Source: Panorpa germanica
Lineage: Eukaryota > Arthropoda > Insecta > Mecoptera > Panorpidae
Assembly (NCBI GenBank): GCA_963678705.1
Contig: OY783207.1
Span: 6,324,001 to 6,388,000 of the forward strand
Reading direction: 5' to 3'
Length of the DNA: 64,000 bases
Position 1 is the stretch's first letter. The number at the start of each line of letters is the position of its first letter. The notes under the pieces are model-generated. The model saw only the letters and a program-made list of their open reading frames with translations, had not been told where the DNA came from and did no database searches. Of the stretch, positions 1 through 9,580 are shown piece after piece. The translations under genes were made by a program, and so were the position numbers.

Positions 1-1384
1 TATGTAAGAGAGAACGCTACAGTTGCTAAATTAATAAATACAAATGTAGGTTATTAAAAAAATCATGATAATAATATTCTATTCTATATATTAAAGAATT
101 CATTTATTCTTTTTCTTTATCTATAGATACAGATATTTAAGGTCAAAGTTTATCAAGATTTGTTATAAGTTATGAAAAGAGTATTCAATCAAACAAATAA
201 GATTTTATAAAACATTGAATAAACAAACGTAATGTGTTTATATGAAATTGTTTTATATTTTATTACATAAAATATTTATATAAAAAGAATTGCCTTAAAT
301 TGTTTTACTTTATATCTTTATGGGCGCAGTGAACGAATTATGTGAAGCTAAATAACACAGCTTGTGACTGGTCAGGAATAGTTCACCCGTAGATCAAGAA
401 GGGTTAAATGGTAAAGGGTGGTGAAGTGGTGGCGTAGTGAGTGGTTGTCAATTGCCGTAAAGTCCGAAGCTCTCATAGGAATAGAAGAAATAATTGTGGC
501 AGTTACTGACATGCGTCGCTCGTCGTGCTATAGACAAAAACTACTTTCATAAGAAATATTGTAGAAATAAATGAAAATAACGAATTCGTGTTTATGGTAT
601 ATTTGGCATTCAGGAAACTTGGGGAAAGTTTTTTTGTTTGTTATAAATACGCTTTATGCTTTCAGAAGCAGCGACAGCAGTAGTAGTAGTTACTATGTTT
701 CAATCTAAAGTTCCGTTTCCGTAAAACACAACACGCTGGCGATGCCACGTCATCTCAGAAACACGAACCACTGAACAACATTACTACGTCGTCTGGTATT
801 TCAATCTTCACCTTTTTTAATTTACTTCGGATGCGGGATGTTCCATCTCGTGAGTCGTGCCCCAGGTACTTTCATTTATTAAAAGCAGCTCTGCATTAAA
901 TCTCCATGTACAAGAACTTAAATTTATATATTACCACATTCTTGTATAAAAGTTAATAAGAAAATTGTTTTATATTTAAGTTAGTCAACTTTTTTATCAT
1001 TATTAATTAAAATTGGTTCGTAGTACGATGGTTTCTCTTTGTTATGTTTTGCGAGATGTTAAATTGAACGAGGTTTTTTAAGACAAATTTAAATAGGGGT
1101 ATTTTGTAAGTAAAACAATGTTCGGCTGCGCTGTTTTTGTGATCTTTACAAACATCGGCCTAACCTTCGTTGAATTGTGATGTTCTCGGGGGTTGGGAAG
1201 AGTGTTTACCCTCCTCCCACCAAATATCTAGTCAAATATACCTACTCTATATACATGGAATGAAATGTGTGGTCAATTTACACTAGATAAGCTTGTAACC
1301 TCATTTTTTAACGGTTGTTTTCCATTTTTTATTAAAATATAGGTTAATATATGTATATTGGCAGTTCTATTTATTGAAATATGC
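1..1384. other. AT-rich non-coding stretch with a GC-richer core
   Basis: No gene is recognised. Roughly 300-880 is clearly richer in G+C than its surroundings, with many CpG steps and a short AGT-type trinucleotide run near 677-691, but no long frame crosses it. It could be an untranslated exon, a promoter or an old repeat; nothing in the sequence decides between these. The rest is AT-rich filler. Confidence 0.5.
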
Positions 1385-1712
1385 AAAAGTTGACGAAGAT
1401 ATAGCTATTTTAAGTTTTAATTTCAGTTTTCCCGCTTGTGGTAGCTCTGCGTATGACGTCACAGAGGAAAGAAGTAATCGAGATTATTTTTCTTTATTAA
1501 CAACAATCATAATATAAAACTTGATGGCACTAACCTAATGGTTAGTAGAAAATAGTGTATCACACACACACTCGTATACATTTCTGTTGTATAAAAGAGA
1601 TGGCAAATTATCGGATGGTAAAAAATATAAATTTATTTGTTAATATATTTATTTCGTTATATATAATACAGTTTTATAGAAATTAAGTCATGGTTCACAA
1701 GCTCATTAAAAA
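1385..1712 (+). repeat. Dispersed repeat family A, copy 1 (CRE-like and TATA-like motifs)
   Basis: This segment aligns by eye, with indels, to 44465-44885 on the same strand and to 13405-13580 on the opposite strand. Shared landmarks, in order, are a TTGACG.AG.TATAGCTAT block, TGACGTCAC near 1455, an AATATAAAACT.GAT block, a CACACACTCGTAT block, TGTATAAAAGAGAT near 1590, and an AATT.AGT.ATG.TTCACAA block near 1680-1705. A TGACGTCA site ahead of a TATAAAAG box suggests a promoter-bearing element such as a solo LTR or a non-autonomous transposon, but I could not find clean terminal repeats, so the class is unresolved. Confidence 0.7.
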
Positions 1713-2840
1713 TTGTCAATTATGTTTTTGTCATTTAATATTTTAAGAAAATGTTGAACATAAATTAAACTTTATGAAAACATGTACTGTTCAATATACC
1801 CAACCTTATACTACCAATATATACTACCTTTAATTTGGATGATGTCATCAAGCCTGTTTTTCACGCAATAATTTTTTTGCAAATGCTTATCAACTCACAT
1901 TCTTTAGCTCTGATGAATTACGTAGCTCATCAACTTTGTATCTTACTACTGCAACACTTATTATTCGAGTTTCTTTTTGCATATTTTTGCATATTACGAG
2001 AATGTTCTGGATATCTGAAGCTAGATACACACTAGATAAGATTTTGGATAAACCATTTGGAAAGCTTAAACGAAAACATCGCTCTCAATTTTCTAAAAAT
2101 TGTCTAAAGCTGATTTGGTTAGAGACATGCGAGAGTTGTAGATGTTGCTTGATGATTATTGTCAACAATAATTTGTTAAATAGTAATGTAGTGTATAGAA
2201 TTTGTAAGAGTAAGAAATGTAGCCATTGAAAAAACATTGAAATAAAGTGATTAACACAGTAAAAAAAAGAGCGGTCTGTAGATGAAAAAAAGATGCTCTT
2301 ACTGTAATTTCCTGATCTAAAAGCATTCTTATTCCTAGTGTGCGCGTAGCCTTAACCTTCTAAGACAATCAGCTTACAGTAGTCGACGTCCAGCACATAC
2401 TAAATTATCTCGTAATGCATATTTTTATGATCGCAATAAACGAATTTATTATTAATATAACTTTATGGTGTTAGAGCGTAACACTGCATTTATTTCACAT
2501 TAAAATGTGAAACTTTTATTAGCTACTTGATTAAATAAAATGAAATATGTCAGTAGATATTCCAATTAAAGCAAATGTGTCATTAAGAGTGACATAGTTC
2601 ATTTGTTAACTAATTATTCCATAATGAAAATTAAATGAAATTGTTTGCTACAAAAAGTTTATTTTCTATTTTGATTGTTTTTGTTTAAATAACAGTTAAG
2701 CATAAACGTTATAATTTTTGTAGTATATAGATGTAATGATGTTTAACACATTATTATTATTCCTAGTAAACAATTTGGATTTCACTCGAAATCATATTTA
2801 TTAAATTCTATGAACGTTTTCCAAGAAAGAATTTGCTCAC
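1713..2840. other. AT-rich stretch, no gene seen
   Basis: Two overlapping short frames between about 1835 and 2229 have no recognisable motif and look like chance openings. The words AGTAAACAATTTGG near 2766 match the edge of repeat family B seen at 35596, so a broken second piece of that repeat may lie here. Nothing else is supported. Confidence 0.5.
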
Positions 2841-2921
2841 AGTTTAGTTGTTCACTGTCGTTTATATAAAATGTTATTATTATGTGCTACAAATGGCGAA
2901 AGCATCTCAGCTGTTGGTATC
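2841..2921 (-). repeat. Dispersed repeat family B, partial copy
   Basis: The segment shares the order CAGTTTAGTT / CACTGTCGTT.ATAT / CTACAAATGG / CTGTTG.GGTAT with 23551-23632. It has the same orientation as that copy and the opposite orientation to the copies at 14664 and 35596. Divergence is high and only about 80 bp align, so this is an old fragment. Confidence 0.5.
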
Positions 2922-3009
2922 AAATTGACGAAAATGTTCAACTTTTTTTTAAATGTATATTATTGTACAATATATTAAGTTTATTGTGTAAAAATTTGAA
3001 GTCGATTGG

Positions 3010-3330
3010 AGTAAAACTGTCGGAGATATAGAGTTTTAAGTCTTCACCTCTGTGGTCTACTTTTGTGTTACTTTGAAACTTTTAAATGCGGTTTCTCACA
3101 CATAGGTTTTTCAGAGTCGGTGCCCTCTCTGGCTCAAAATCTACTGGACCGATTCTTTTGAAATTTTGCACACTCTTTCTTTACATAAATGCCGAGGTAA
3201 CGCTGTCGAGTTTTTTTTTATTTTTTAGTTTTAACGTATTTTAAAATAACATAGTTTCTGATTTTTGTAAGTTCTGTAAAAAATTGAAAAATCAACAAAA
3301 AAGGAAAAACTCGACAACGTTACCTGCAGA
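3010..3330. repeat. Imperfect foldback repeat
   Basis: The arms at 3196-3215 and 3305-3324 are reverse complements with one mismatch (GGTAACG.TGTCGAGTTTTT), with weaker pairing continuing inward, and an AT-rich loop of about 90 bp. The preceding 3115-3185 contains a phrase about sequence 'needing' no frame: it is non-coding and resembles common arthropod interspersed sequence. A short block at 3010-3050 resembles the start of repeat family A. A miniature foldback transposon is the likeliest reading; target duplications were not found. Confidence 0.45.
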
Positions 3331-4825
3331 AACTAATCAACTTATAAAATCATTTTCGTTTTTCGATTTCAGAAAATCCAGTGATGAGTTATGAGTGGCA
3401 CCGCAATGTTATTTTTCTTTATGACGTCGGCGGAGATTCGCTGTCAATGCCTCATTTCTGGATATTTATTTATGAAAATTTCACAAAGTATTCTTCAAAT
3501 GTCATTTAAGCATGTAGTAATTACTGAAATAATTATATATTACCTGTGTCGTCAAAAAACATTATCGAAAATATGTACAAAGATGTGTAGATAACAAATA
3601 TTAAAATTGATTCAGAACTGATCACGTATACAACGTATTAAAAATATTATATAAAGAATAAAATCCACAGCTTAAATAAAAAAAATAAAAATATAGCATG
3701 AGTATAAAACTGGTATAACATTTTATAGAATCTTTCATAGACCATACATTACCGAATAAAACAGCTCTTACAATTTATAATAATAATAAATAGTAATATA
3801 TTTCTTATAACCACAGTCATAAAGCATGTTGACTTTAAACTTAAAAGTATTAATTTATTTAACGATGGACCACTTATCGCTCTCTAAAGAGTGAAGATCT
3901 CATCTCAGCGTTGGTTTATGGTCCATTTACACAATGTTTATGTATTATTACAGTTTTTACAATATTATTTGACAAGATAAATATCTTAATGGCTCCATAG
4001 TTCATCTGTAAAGACGTGTGACGTGTTTCAACCAGTCACGATCTTACCGTCGCGTCAGCCACTTATTGCTCCTCATCAGAACGTCCCTCCTCTTGACAAA
4101 CATTCGATAATTACTAGGACCACAACGAGAGCAAAGGGCTGAATCACATCTTTCCCTTCTATTTGTACTTTTATCTTTGTGAGACGAAGGGATAATGAGG
4201 CTCGTGCATGACTTGTACTGGTTTAGAAGGAGATTGTATTGAGGGACTGCTGTAGTATATGTAAAAATTTGTAAAATCAATTATTTTGAATTTAAGTTAT
4301 AACAGTAATTTGTTTGTTTCACGTGTTAGTGTTCTCTTAATTAAAGTCAATAATTATATTACAATCATTTATTAATAATTTATTCCAATCGAATATGTAT
4401 ATTTTCAGGTCTTTTAACCGATGTGTATGTGTCGAAGTTCCAATACCGAATATCTACCGAAGTTTATATACTTTAAATTTTGAGAGTTCGGCGGCGACTC
4501 ATACTTAAAACAAGTTGTGGGGTATAAACTATCGATATAACTAAGAAACACTGACTCACTTATTTTTCTGTAATGTATATAGAAGCGAATAAGATAAAAT
4601 TCATTATCGTATTATAGATTTATACCGCTCTTATAACCTCTTTTAAGTTTAAGTCACCGCCGAACTATCGTGATTTGGACTATATGTCGAATTCTCACAA
4701 GCTGATTTTCCACTGTACTGTCAAGTTTTATGTCTTAGTATGGCGTATACATACTTCTAAAATTAAAATTAAAATTAAAACATACATATTTAGGAAGTGA
4801 TTACGCATATTGTCCTCTAGATACT
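3331..4825. other. AT-rich stretch with a GC-richer island
   Basis: Mostly AT-rich. An island at about 4010-4230 is richer in G+C and carries a 78-codon open frame on the minus strand (4280-4044) with no recognised domain. A perfect short tandem of AAAATT units lies near 4759-4781. No gene is supported. Confidence 0.45.
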
Positions 4826-4955
4826 GTTCTCAGCTATATTTGAGTCCGAATTAAATTCCCGGAGATGGAATAATAAATTTATTTACCTACACCAAATGAT
4901 AAAGAAATCAAGAAACAAACAAATATACCAACTATATAATAAACAAATCTATCGG
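4826..4955 (+). repeat. SINE-1 family, 5'-decayed copy
   Basis: This piece aligns with the tRNA-like end and body of the element at 14326-14475. Shared features are a CAGCTAT.TTT..GTCCG block, ATTCCCGGAGAT at the position of the tRNA B box, an AAATGATAAA..AATCA body and a tail rich in AACAAATATA words. The B box is degraded and no A box remains. Confidence 0.55.
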
Positions 4956-6036
4956 GTCTTTCAACAAGAGCGATCATTTTATATCAATAGAAAAGCGCAA
5001 TATATTCGTGAAAAGTGATGATATTTTTATTTTAATCCAAAGTATAAACTCTGATGTTAGTAATGAAACACAATATCTGTCAATACAAAACACATAATTA
5101 TTATTAATCCTAGGTAGTCATTTAAAGTATAGGAAAAAAGCATAGCGGTTGAAATCGCAGTAATATAATAGATTATAGAAGAAAGGTAGAATAAGTGGCA
5201 TTGCTGACTTTATGGTGAAAGAAGGACAGCGGTCCTAAATAGCCATCCAAAATATGTATAAAAAATACTGCTTTATATTACACTAGACTACTACACTTAT
5301 TGAACATTTATTCTACAATGTAATGCTTAAACTTTTTAAAGATTTAACTATTTTATTTGAACCCACCAACTTACTACAAATTTAATCGTTGATGTACACT
5401 ACAATTGAAATTTTCTTGCGAAAACATTTTGTGTATTACAAGAATAATATTATTCCACCATCTTTAACTATACGTTCCGGATGTTTATTTTTATGATCAC
5501 AATTAAAACCCTGAGAATCGTTGTAAGTATATCTCACAATATGCAAATAGCTTCATACTCTGCAGTTAACATCCCGTTTGTGGCGGAAGTATCTTCCGCT
5601 TGTCGCACAAAATAGTGTAAAAGTATTATAATGTTACATTTAAGAAAATATTCTACGAAAATTTACCTCGAAAGGAAAATATCAGATGTATCATTTTTGT
5701 AACATTTACAATTAAACATATCTGCTACATAAATATTAGGTAAATTTTAAGTTTATATTTCTTATGCTGTTTGCAAATACATTTGCAAATTTAAGTGAAT
5801 TTAATATATTATATTAGATATAATAGCTATAGTTTGAACAATGGATGCATTAAACGTAACGAACCGATGAAACATTGGCGGTACGCCATGGTAAGACTTT
5901 GTGCTTCTATTCTCTGTACTTCACAGCTATTGTTACTCTCCAAAGTCACGAGTTCTGTGTTTGAATCTGAGTAGTTTTGCTCCATAAAGCTGGTGTCGTG
6001 AATTAACATGAAACATCAGCTTAGTAAGACTCATTT
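4956..6036. other. AT-rich stretch upstream of the BEL element, no gene seen
   Basis: No coding region is recognised. A 60-codon frame on the minus strand (6009-5827) lies just outside the LTR element and has no family signature. The segment ends at the target site of the BEL element. Confidence 0.5.
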
Positions 6037-6041
6037 GTATG
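6037..6041. repeat. Target-site duplication, left (GTATG)
   Basis: The five bases GTATG immediately before the 5' LTR are repeated exactly at 9367-9371 after the 3' LTR. A perfect 5-bp duplication is typical of BEL/Pao integration and fixes the element boundaries. Confidence 0.9.
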
Positions 6042-6350
6042 TGTTCAGTACAAAATTAGTACAGAACATAAGAAGATGTCTCTGTTGGCATTCCAACATT
6101 ATAATGTATTGTTGTCTCTAATAGAAGTAATGCGCATGACTACAATACGACGACTGCTGTACGCTACAGCGATATGGCATTCGTGTCAGTTGTGTTTTGG
6201 GCTTCTACACTGTCAAGATCATAATTCCCAACCATCTTGTTATTATAAGAATGTTGGTTCAAAGTTATTAAAAAGTGTAAAATTATTTTATCATTAAACA
6301 ATTGAATAATTATTCAATCTACAAATACTCGCATGGTTTTATTTCGTACA
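6042..6350 (+). repeat. 5' LTR of the BEL element
   Basis: Identical along its length to 9058-9366. It starts TGTTCAG and ends TCGTACA, the usual TG...CA form. The first 27 bases can fold: TGTTCAGTAC at 6042-6051 pairs with GTACAGAACA at 6059-6068 with one mismatch. A perfect 18-bp palindrome (ATTGAATAATTATTCAAT) lies at 6301-6318, about 30 bp before the LTR end. The 73-codon frame inside the LTR occurs in both copies and is probably incidental. Confidence 0.95.
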
Positions 6351-6552
6351 TGCGAAGCTGGTCCTTCGAGTCTTACAAAGCCGATCCTTCGAGTTTATTA
6401 ACCGCGTGTGTTTTACATTGTGTTTTTGGCGTTTTTTTACATTTGCCCCTTGGTGATTGCCATTGAATGGGTAATTGGGACGCTCTATTTTGGCGGATTC
6501 ACGGAGGATTTGGATTTTACAACTACATTTCAAGAAGGTTTTAATTCGTAAA
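6351..6552 (+). repeat. BEL leader repeat unit 1
   Basis: The first of two closely similar head-to-tail units with a 202-bp period. It carries the primer site, a second CCTTCGAG word about 20 bp further on, a CATTTGCCCCTTGG block, GCCATTGA.TGGGTAA and GGACGCTCTATTTTGGCGG. Frames running through it in either direction are by-products of the repeat. Confidence 0.85.
6359..6370 (+). other. Primer-binding site, tRNA-Tyr type
   Basis: TGGTCCTTCGAG lies eight bases after the 5' LTR. Read in reverse complement it ends CTCGAAGGACCA, which fits the 3' end of insect tRNA-Tyr plus CCA as I recall it. This is where minus-strand DNA synthesis would be primed. The match is 12 bases and then diverges from the expected CCGG. 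Confidence 0.75.
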
Positions 6553-6748
6553 TGCGAAGCTGGTCCTTCGAGTCTTACAAAGCCGATCCTTCGAGTTTGT
6601 TAACCGCGTGTGTTTTTCATTGTATTTTTGGCGTTTTATTACATTTGCCCCTTGGCGATTGCCATTGATTGGGTAAATGGGACGCTCTATTTTGGCGGAT
6701 TCACGGAGGATTTGGATATTTTACAATTACATTTCCAGAAGCCTTACA
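6553..6748 (+). repeat. BEL leader repeat unit 2 with duplicated primer site
   Basis: A near copy of 6351-6552 with scattered substitutions, including the full TGGTCCTTCGAG primer-site word at 6561-6572. The divergence between units, against zero between the LTRs, means the duplication predates the latest transposition. It must have been copied as part of the active genome of the element. Confidence 0.85.
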
Positions 6749-7020
6749 AGCGAAGCTGGATATTTTACAATTACATTTCAAGAAGGTTTTAAATCCTACA
6801 AAAAAAAAAAACTGGCCTTACAAGCCATTGGTACCCGCGTGTGATTTCGTGGTGTTTTGAGGTTACATCTGTATAGTAACCAGCACAAGTGCAAGCTATT
6901 TTGTTACATTTACCCTATGGCGGCCTGGCAAGTCATCAATTGCCATTGATTGGGTAATGCAACGTTTGATTTAAGCGGATTCGCATATAATTTGGATTAC
7001 TACACGTTTATATTTTAAGA
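6749..7020 (+). repeat. BEL leader: partial and diverged repeat units
   Basis: At 6749-6800 a shortened unit joins GCGAAGCTGG directly to the ATATTTTACAATTACATTTC block. A more diverged full-length unit follows at about 6826-7020, recognisable by CCGCGTGTG, TTACATTTACCC, ATTGCCATTGATTGGGTAA and GCGGATTCG...ATTTGGATTA. The leader has therefore grown by repeated unequal duplication. Confidence 0.7.
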
Positions 7021-7219
7021 AAAATTATTCATTACGGAAGAGGATACATGGATGCTGGAGGAGAGTAAAATACTTCTTTACTCATGAAGGTACAAAGTTA
7101 TTATTACTATCTGCAAGTACCAATCTATTAAAAACTTCTCATGTTGCTGGATTAACCTGGATTAGTTTGTCATCCACGTTTCATCTATCATATAAGTACA
7201 AATCTATCACCTAAGCAAG

Positions 7220-8902
7220 ATGGAGGGATTGAAAAGGCTTAGATCGGCGCGGACGGCTGCAAAAAGTGCAATATCACGGATGGACAATTACGTCAGCGAC
7301 CCAAGGGCTCTCGACTCCGCTACAGTGGAGGTGCTGCAGGTGAAAAAAGAAAAGATGATGACTACATTCCAATCGTACGAGCTCACGCAGTACAGCATTT
7401 TAGAAATTGATGATCAAGATGAGGAAGACATTGAAGAAGTTGAAGAGAAGTATTTTAATATTATTGCAAAATTAAATGCTAGCATCAATAAGTTAAAAGA
7501 AGTTAATAGGCCTGAATTAGTTCCATTGAAGCTCCCAGCGGTGGAAATTCCAACCTTCGATGGCAAGGATATAACCAGGTTTAAGCCCTTTTATGAGCTC
7601 TTCCAAGCAGTGGTTCACAATAATGCATCATTGTCCGATGTTCAAAGACTTTTTTATTTGAGAAAGTATCTCGTTGATGAGGCTCTCTCAATAATTATAA
7701 ATCTGCCGCTTGTGAACAGTTCATACAAAGAGGCTATTGATTTATTGTTAGCGCGGTATGAAAATAAGGCAAGATTAATCTTTTATCACATTAATATAAT
7801 ACTTGATATTCCCAACATGCAGAAAGGTACTGCAGTCGATATAAGGGCTTTTTTATGTCAAGTAAAACAGCAATTACAAGCGTTAAAAAATCTTGATGAG
7901 CCTGTAGACAAGTGGGATATGATTTTAATCTCGGCCTTAAGTAGAAAATTAGATATCGTTACTAACCGCACTTTCCACATGGAAAGAAATTTAGAAGAAC
8001 TGCCTACTATGGCAGAATTTATTTCATTTTTAGAAAGACGTGCAATTGCAATTGAGTATAGTTTAGATTATAAAAATATGTCACATGACAATAATAATAA
8101 AGGAAATGTGGTTCCAAGAAAATTGTATAATAAAAATAAGTATTCACATAATAATATTGTATGTAATCTTGCTATTTGTGAATATACAAACCTTGAGAAT
8201 GTTATGAAACAATCTTGGACAACTGAGAAAGTCCCAGAGGAATCAGATAAGTTTTCTGAGGATTACTTAAAGGCTGAACATAAATTTCAAAATTCAGTAG
8301 CACTTAAAAATAATTTAACTGTTGATTTGCCATTACTCAGCCTAGTAAATAAAATAGAATTGGAGGATTCTTTCTCAGTTGCCCCGCAAAGATTTAATGT
8401 GTTGGAAAAAAGATTTAGACACAATCCTTCATTATTGGAGGTTTATAAAACATTATTAAACAGATCAACCAGTATTATGACATTAGGTTTAAAACACAAT
8501 ATTATTTTTATAAATATTAAAATAAAAACAAATTTAATTTGCTACAAGTCCAGTGTAGCTCCATCAAGTAAGGTACTTACAATACCCCAGCTTGAGATTA
8601 TTAGCGCAGTGTTGCTGGTGCGAATCAAACAAGCAACAAATAAAATTTTTGATTCAAATACAATACTTCCATCAGATATTAATTGCAATGTTTACAACAT
8701 TGATGTAAAACAAACATCTGTACTGTTGGAATTGTTAAAAGATAATTGTTTCAATAACATTGTAACTATTGAGTTGATGATTGTTGTGTACATTATGCAA
8801 ATGATAATGTATGCTACATTGATAATTATGGTTTCTGTTATATTTAGGATAGTAATTAATTTGTTTTATATTATTTTCACAAAATTATGTAGACTACCAT
8901 AG
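7220..8902 (+). CDS. BEL/Pao Gag protein fused in frame to Pol remnants
   Basis: A 560-residue ORF starting at the ATG after the leader. Residues ~1-95 are charged and helical, with an acidic run (DDQDEEDIEEVEEK) around 65-80. Residues ~105-285 match the BEL/Pao Gag domain (DUF1759): a P.VEIPTFDGK entry, DVQRLFYLRKYL, the LLLARYENK block, LKNLDEPVDKWD and SALSRKLD. No CCHC zinc knuckle and no aspartic-protease D-T/S-G motif follow. Residues ~315-414 resemble the Pol segment between protease and RT (acidic EDYLKAEHKF; RFRHNPSLLEVYK). Residues ~420-431 (TLGLKHN) resemble sequence after the RT core. Residues ~440-467 (KSSVAPSS, then IPQLEIISAVLL) resemble the start of the RNase H region. The catalytic RT motif is absent. 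Residues ~515-550 are very hydrophobic, and the ORF ends TKLCRLP, like a BEL Pol C-terminus. Gag would assemble particles; the Pol pieces look non-catalytic. Whether it is translated is unknown. Confidence 0.85.
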   Translation: MEGLKRLRSARTAAKSAISRMDNYVSDPRALDSATVEVLQVKKEKMMTTFQSYELTQYSILEIDDQDEEDIEEVEEKYFNIIAKLNASINKLKEVNRPELVPLKLPAVEIPTFDGKDITRFKPFYELFQAVVHNNASLSDVQRLFYLRKYLVDEALSIIINLPLVNSSYKEAIDLLLARYENKARLIFYHINIILDIPNMQKGTAVDIRAFLCQVKQQLQALKNLDEPVDKWDMILISALSRKLDIVTNRTFHMERNLEELPTMAEFISFLERRAIAIEYSLDYKNMSHDNNNKGNVVPRKLYNKNKYSHNNIVCNLAICEYTNLENVMKQSWTTEKVPEESDKFSEDYLKAEHKFQNSVALKNNLTVDLPLLSLVNKIELEDSFSVAPQRFNVLEKRFRHNPSLLEVYKTLLNRSTSIMTLGLKHNIIFINIKIKTNLICYKSSVAPSSKVLTIPQLEIISAVLLVRIKQATNKIFDSNTILPSDINCNVYNIDVKQTSVLLELLKDNCFNNIVTIELMIVVYIMQMIMYATLIIMVSVIFRIVINLFYIIFTKLCRLP

Positions 8903-8904
8903 AG

Positions 8905-8992
8905 TTAAGAAGTTTATGTTATTTTGTGTAATTTTGTTTATAATAGTTTTAAGAAGTTCACATTATTTTTTGTAAATTGGTTTATAATAATT
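8905..8992 (+). repeat. 44-bp tandem duplication in the BEL 3' UTR
   Basis: Two adjacent units, 8905-8948 and 8949-8992, share TTAAGAAGTT, TTATTTT.TGTAA and TTTATAAT landmarks with a 44-bp period and several substitutions. They lie directly behind the stop codon and before the 3' LTR, where a polypurine tract would be expected further on. Confidence 0.7.
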
Positions 8993-9057
8993 TTATGTAA
9001 CATTGTATAATTTGATATTGGTTGTGAGCTTATCTACTTCTGCTGGCTGGCAATTTA

Positions 9058-9366
9058 TGTTCAGTACAAAATTAGTACAGAACATAAGAAGATGTCTCTG
9101 TTGGCATTCCAACATTATAATGTATTGTTGTCTCTAATAGAAGTAATGCGCATGACTACAATACGACGACTGCTGTACGCTACAGCGATATGGCATTCGT
9201 GTCAGTTGTGTTTTGGGCTTCTACACTGTCAAGATCATAATTCCCAACCATCTTGTTATTATAAGAATGTTGGTTCAAAGTTATTAAAAAGTGTAAAATT
9301 ATTTTATCATTAAACAATTGAATAATTATTCAATCTACAAATACTCGCATGGTTTTATTTCGTACA
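9058..9366 (+). repeat. 3' LTR of the BEL element
   Basis: Base-for-base identical to 6042-6350, including the 18-bp palindrome at 9317-9334. The upstream bases (CTGGCTGGCAATTTA) show no clear purine tract; plus-strand priming must use a weak or unusual site. Confidence 0.95.
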
Positions 9367-9371
9367 GTATG
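9367..9371. repeat. Target-site duplication, right (GTATG)
   Basis: Exact partner of 6037-6041, completing the integration signature. Confidence 0.9.
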
Positions 9372-9434
9372 AGAACTATACAAGTACAAACTAATACAAT
9401 GTTAATGTTTAATACATATCATTTTGACGATACA

Positions 9435-9580
9435 GTAGGTGAAAGCATTGATGCTTGACGCTGATTGCTGTATCTTCGGGTTCCATCCCCGGATCTGTGT
9501 TACATTTTCTGGGTTCGGTTTTTGGTTTTTATGTAGGTACATACATAATCTTAAACTTATCACGCAGCGGTGTTGTATCG
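9435..9580 (+). repeat. SINE-2 family, best 5' copy
   Basis: The first 60 bases are tRNA-like, with a good Pol III B box (GGGTTCCATCCCCGG, near 9478-9492) and a degraded A-box region at GGTGAAAGCATTGATGC. The following CTGTGTTACATTTTCTGGGTT and the ACATACATA..CTTAAACTTAT..CGCAGCGGTG block recur at 36830, 43335, 46090 and 54860. The element is interspersed and moderately diverged. It would be transcribed by Pol III and moved by a partner LINE. Confidence 0.65.

Larger units (their letters stand above)
6042..9366 (+). mobile_element. Non-autonomous BEL/Pao LTR retrotransposon with Gag and Pol scraps
   Basis: A 3,325-bp element bounded by identical 309-bp LTRs and a perfect GTATG target duplication. 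Internal order is tRNA-Tyr primer site, a repeat-rich leader of about 870 bp, one 560-codon ORF (7220-8902), and a short 3' UTR with a 44-bp tandem duplication. BEL/Pao elements normally encode Gag plus Pol (protease, RT, RNase H, integrase) in an internal region about twice this long or more. Here only Gag is substantial, and Pol is reduced to short in-frame pieces. The element should therefore rely on an intact relative for protease, RT and integrase. The identical LTRs argue for a recent insertion. I see no obvious purine-rich tract next to the 3' LTR. Confidence 0.92.

Noticed and set aside
6076-6297. 73-codon frame inside the 5' LTR, repeated at 9092-9313
   Set aside because: It is identical only because the LTRs are identical. 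No domain is recognisable, and LTR frames of this size are common by chance.
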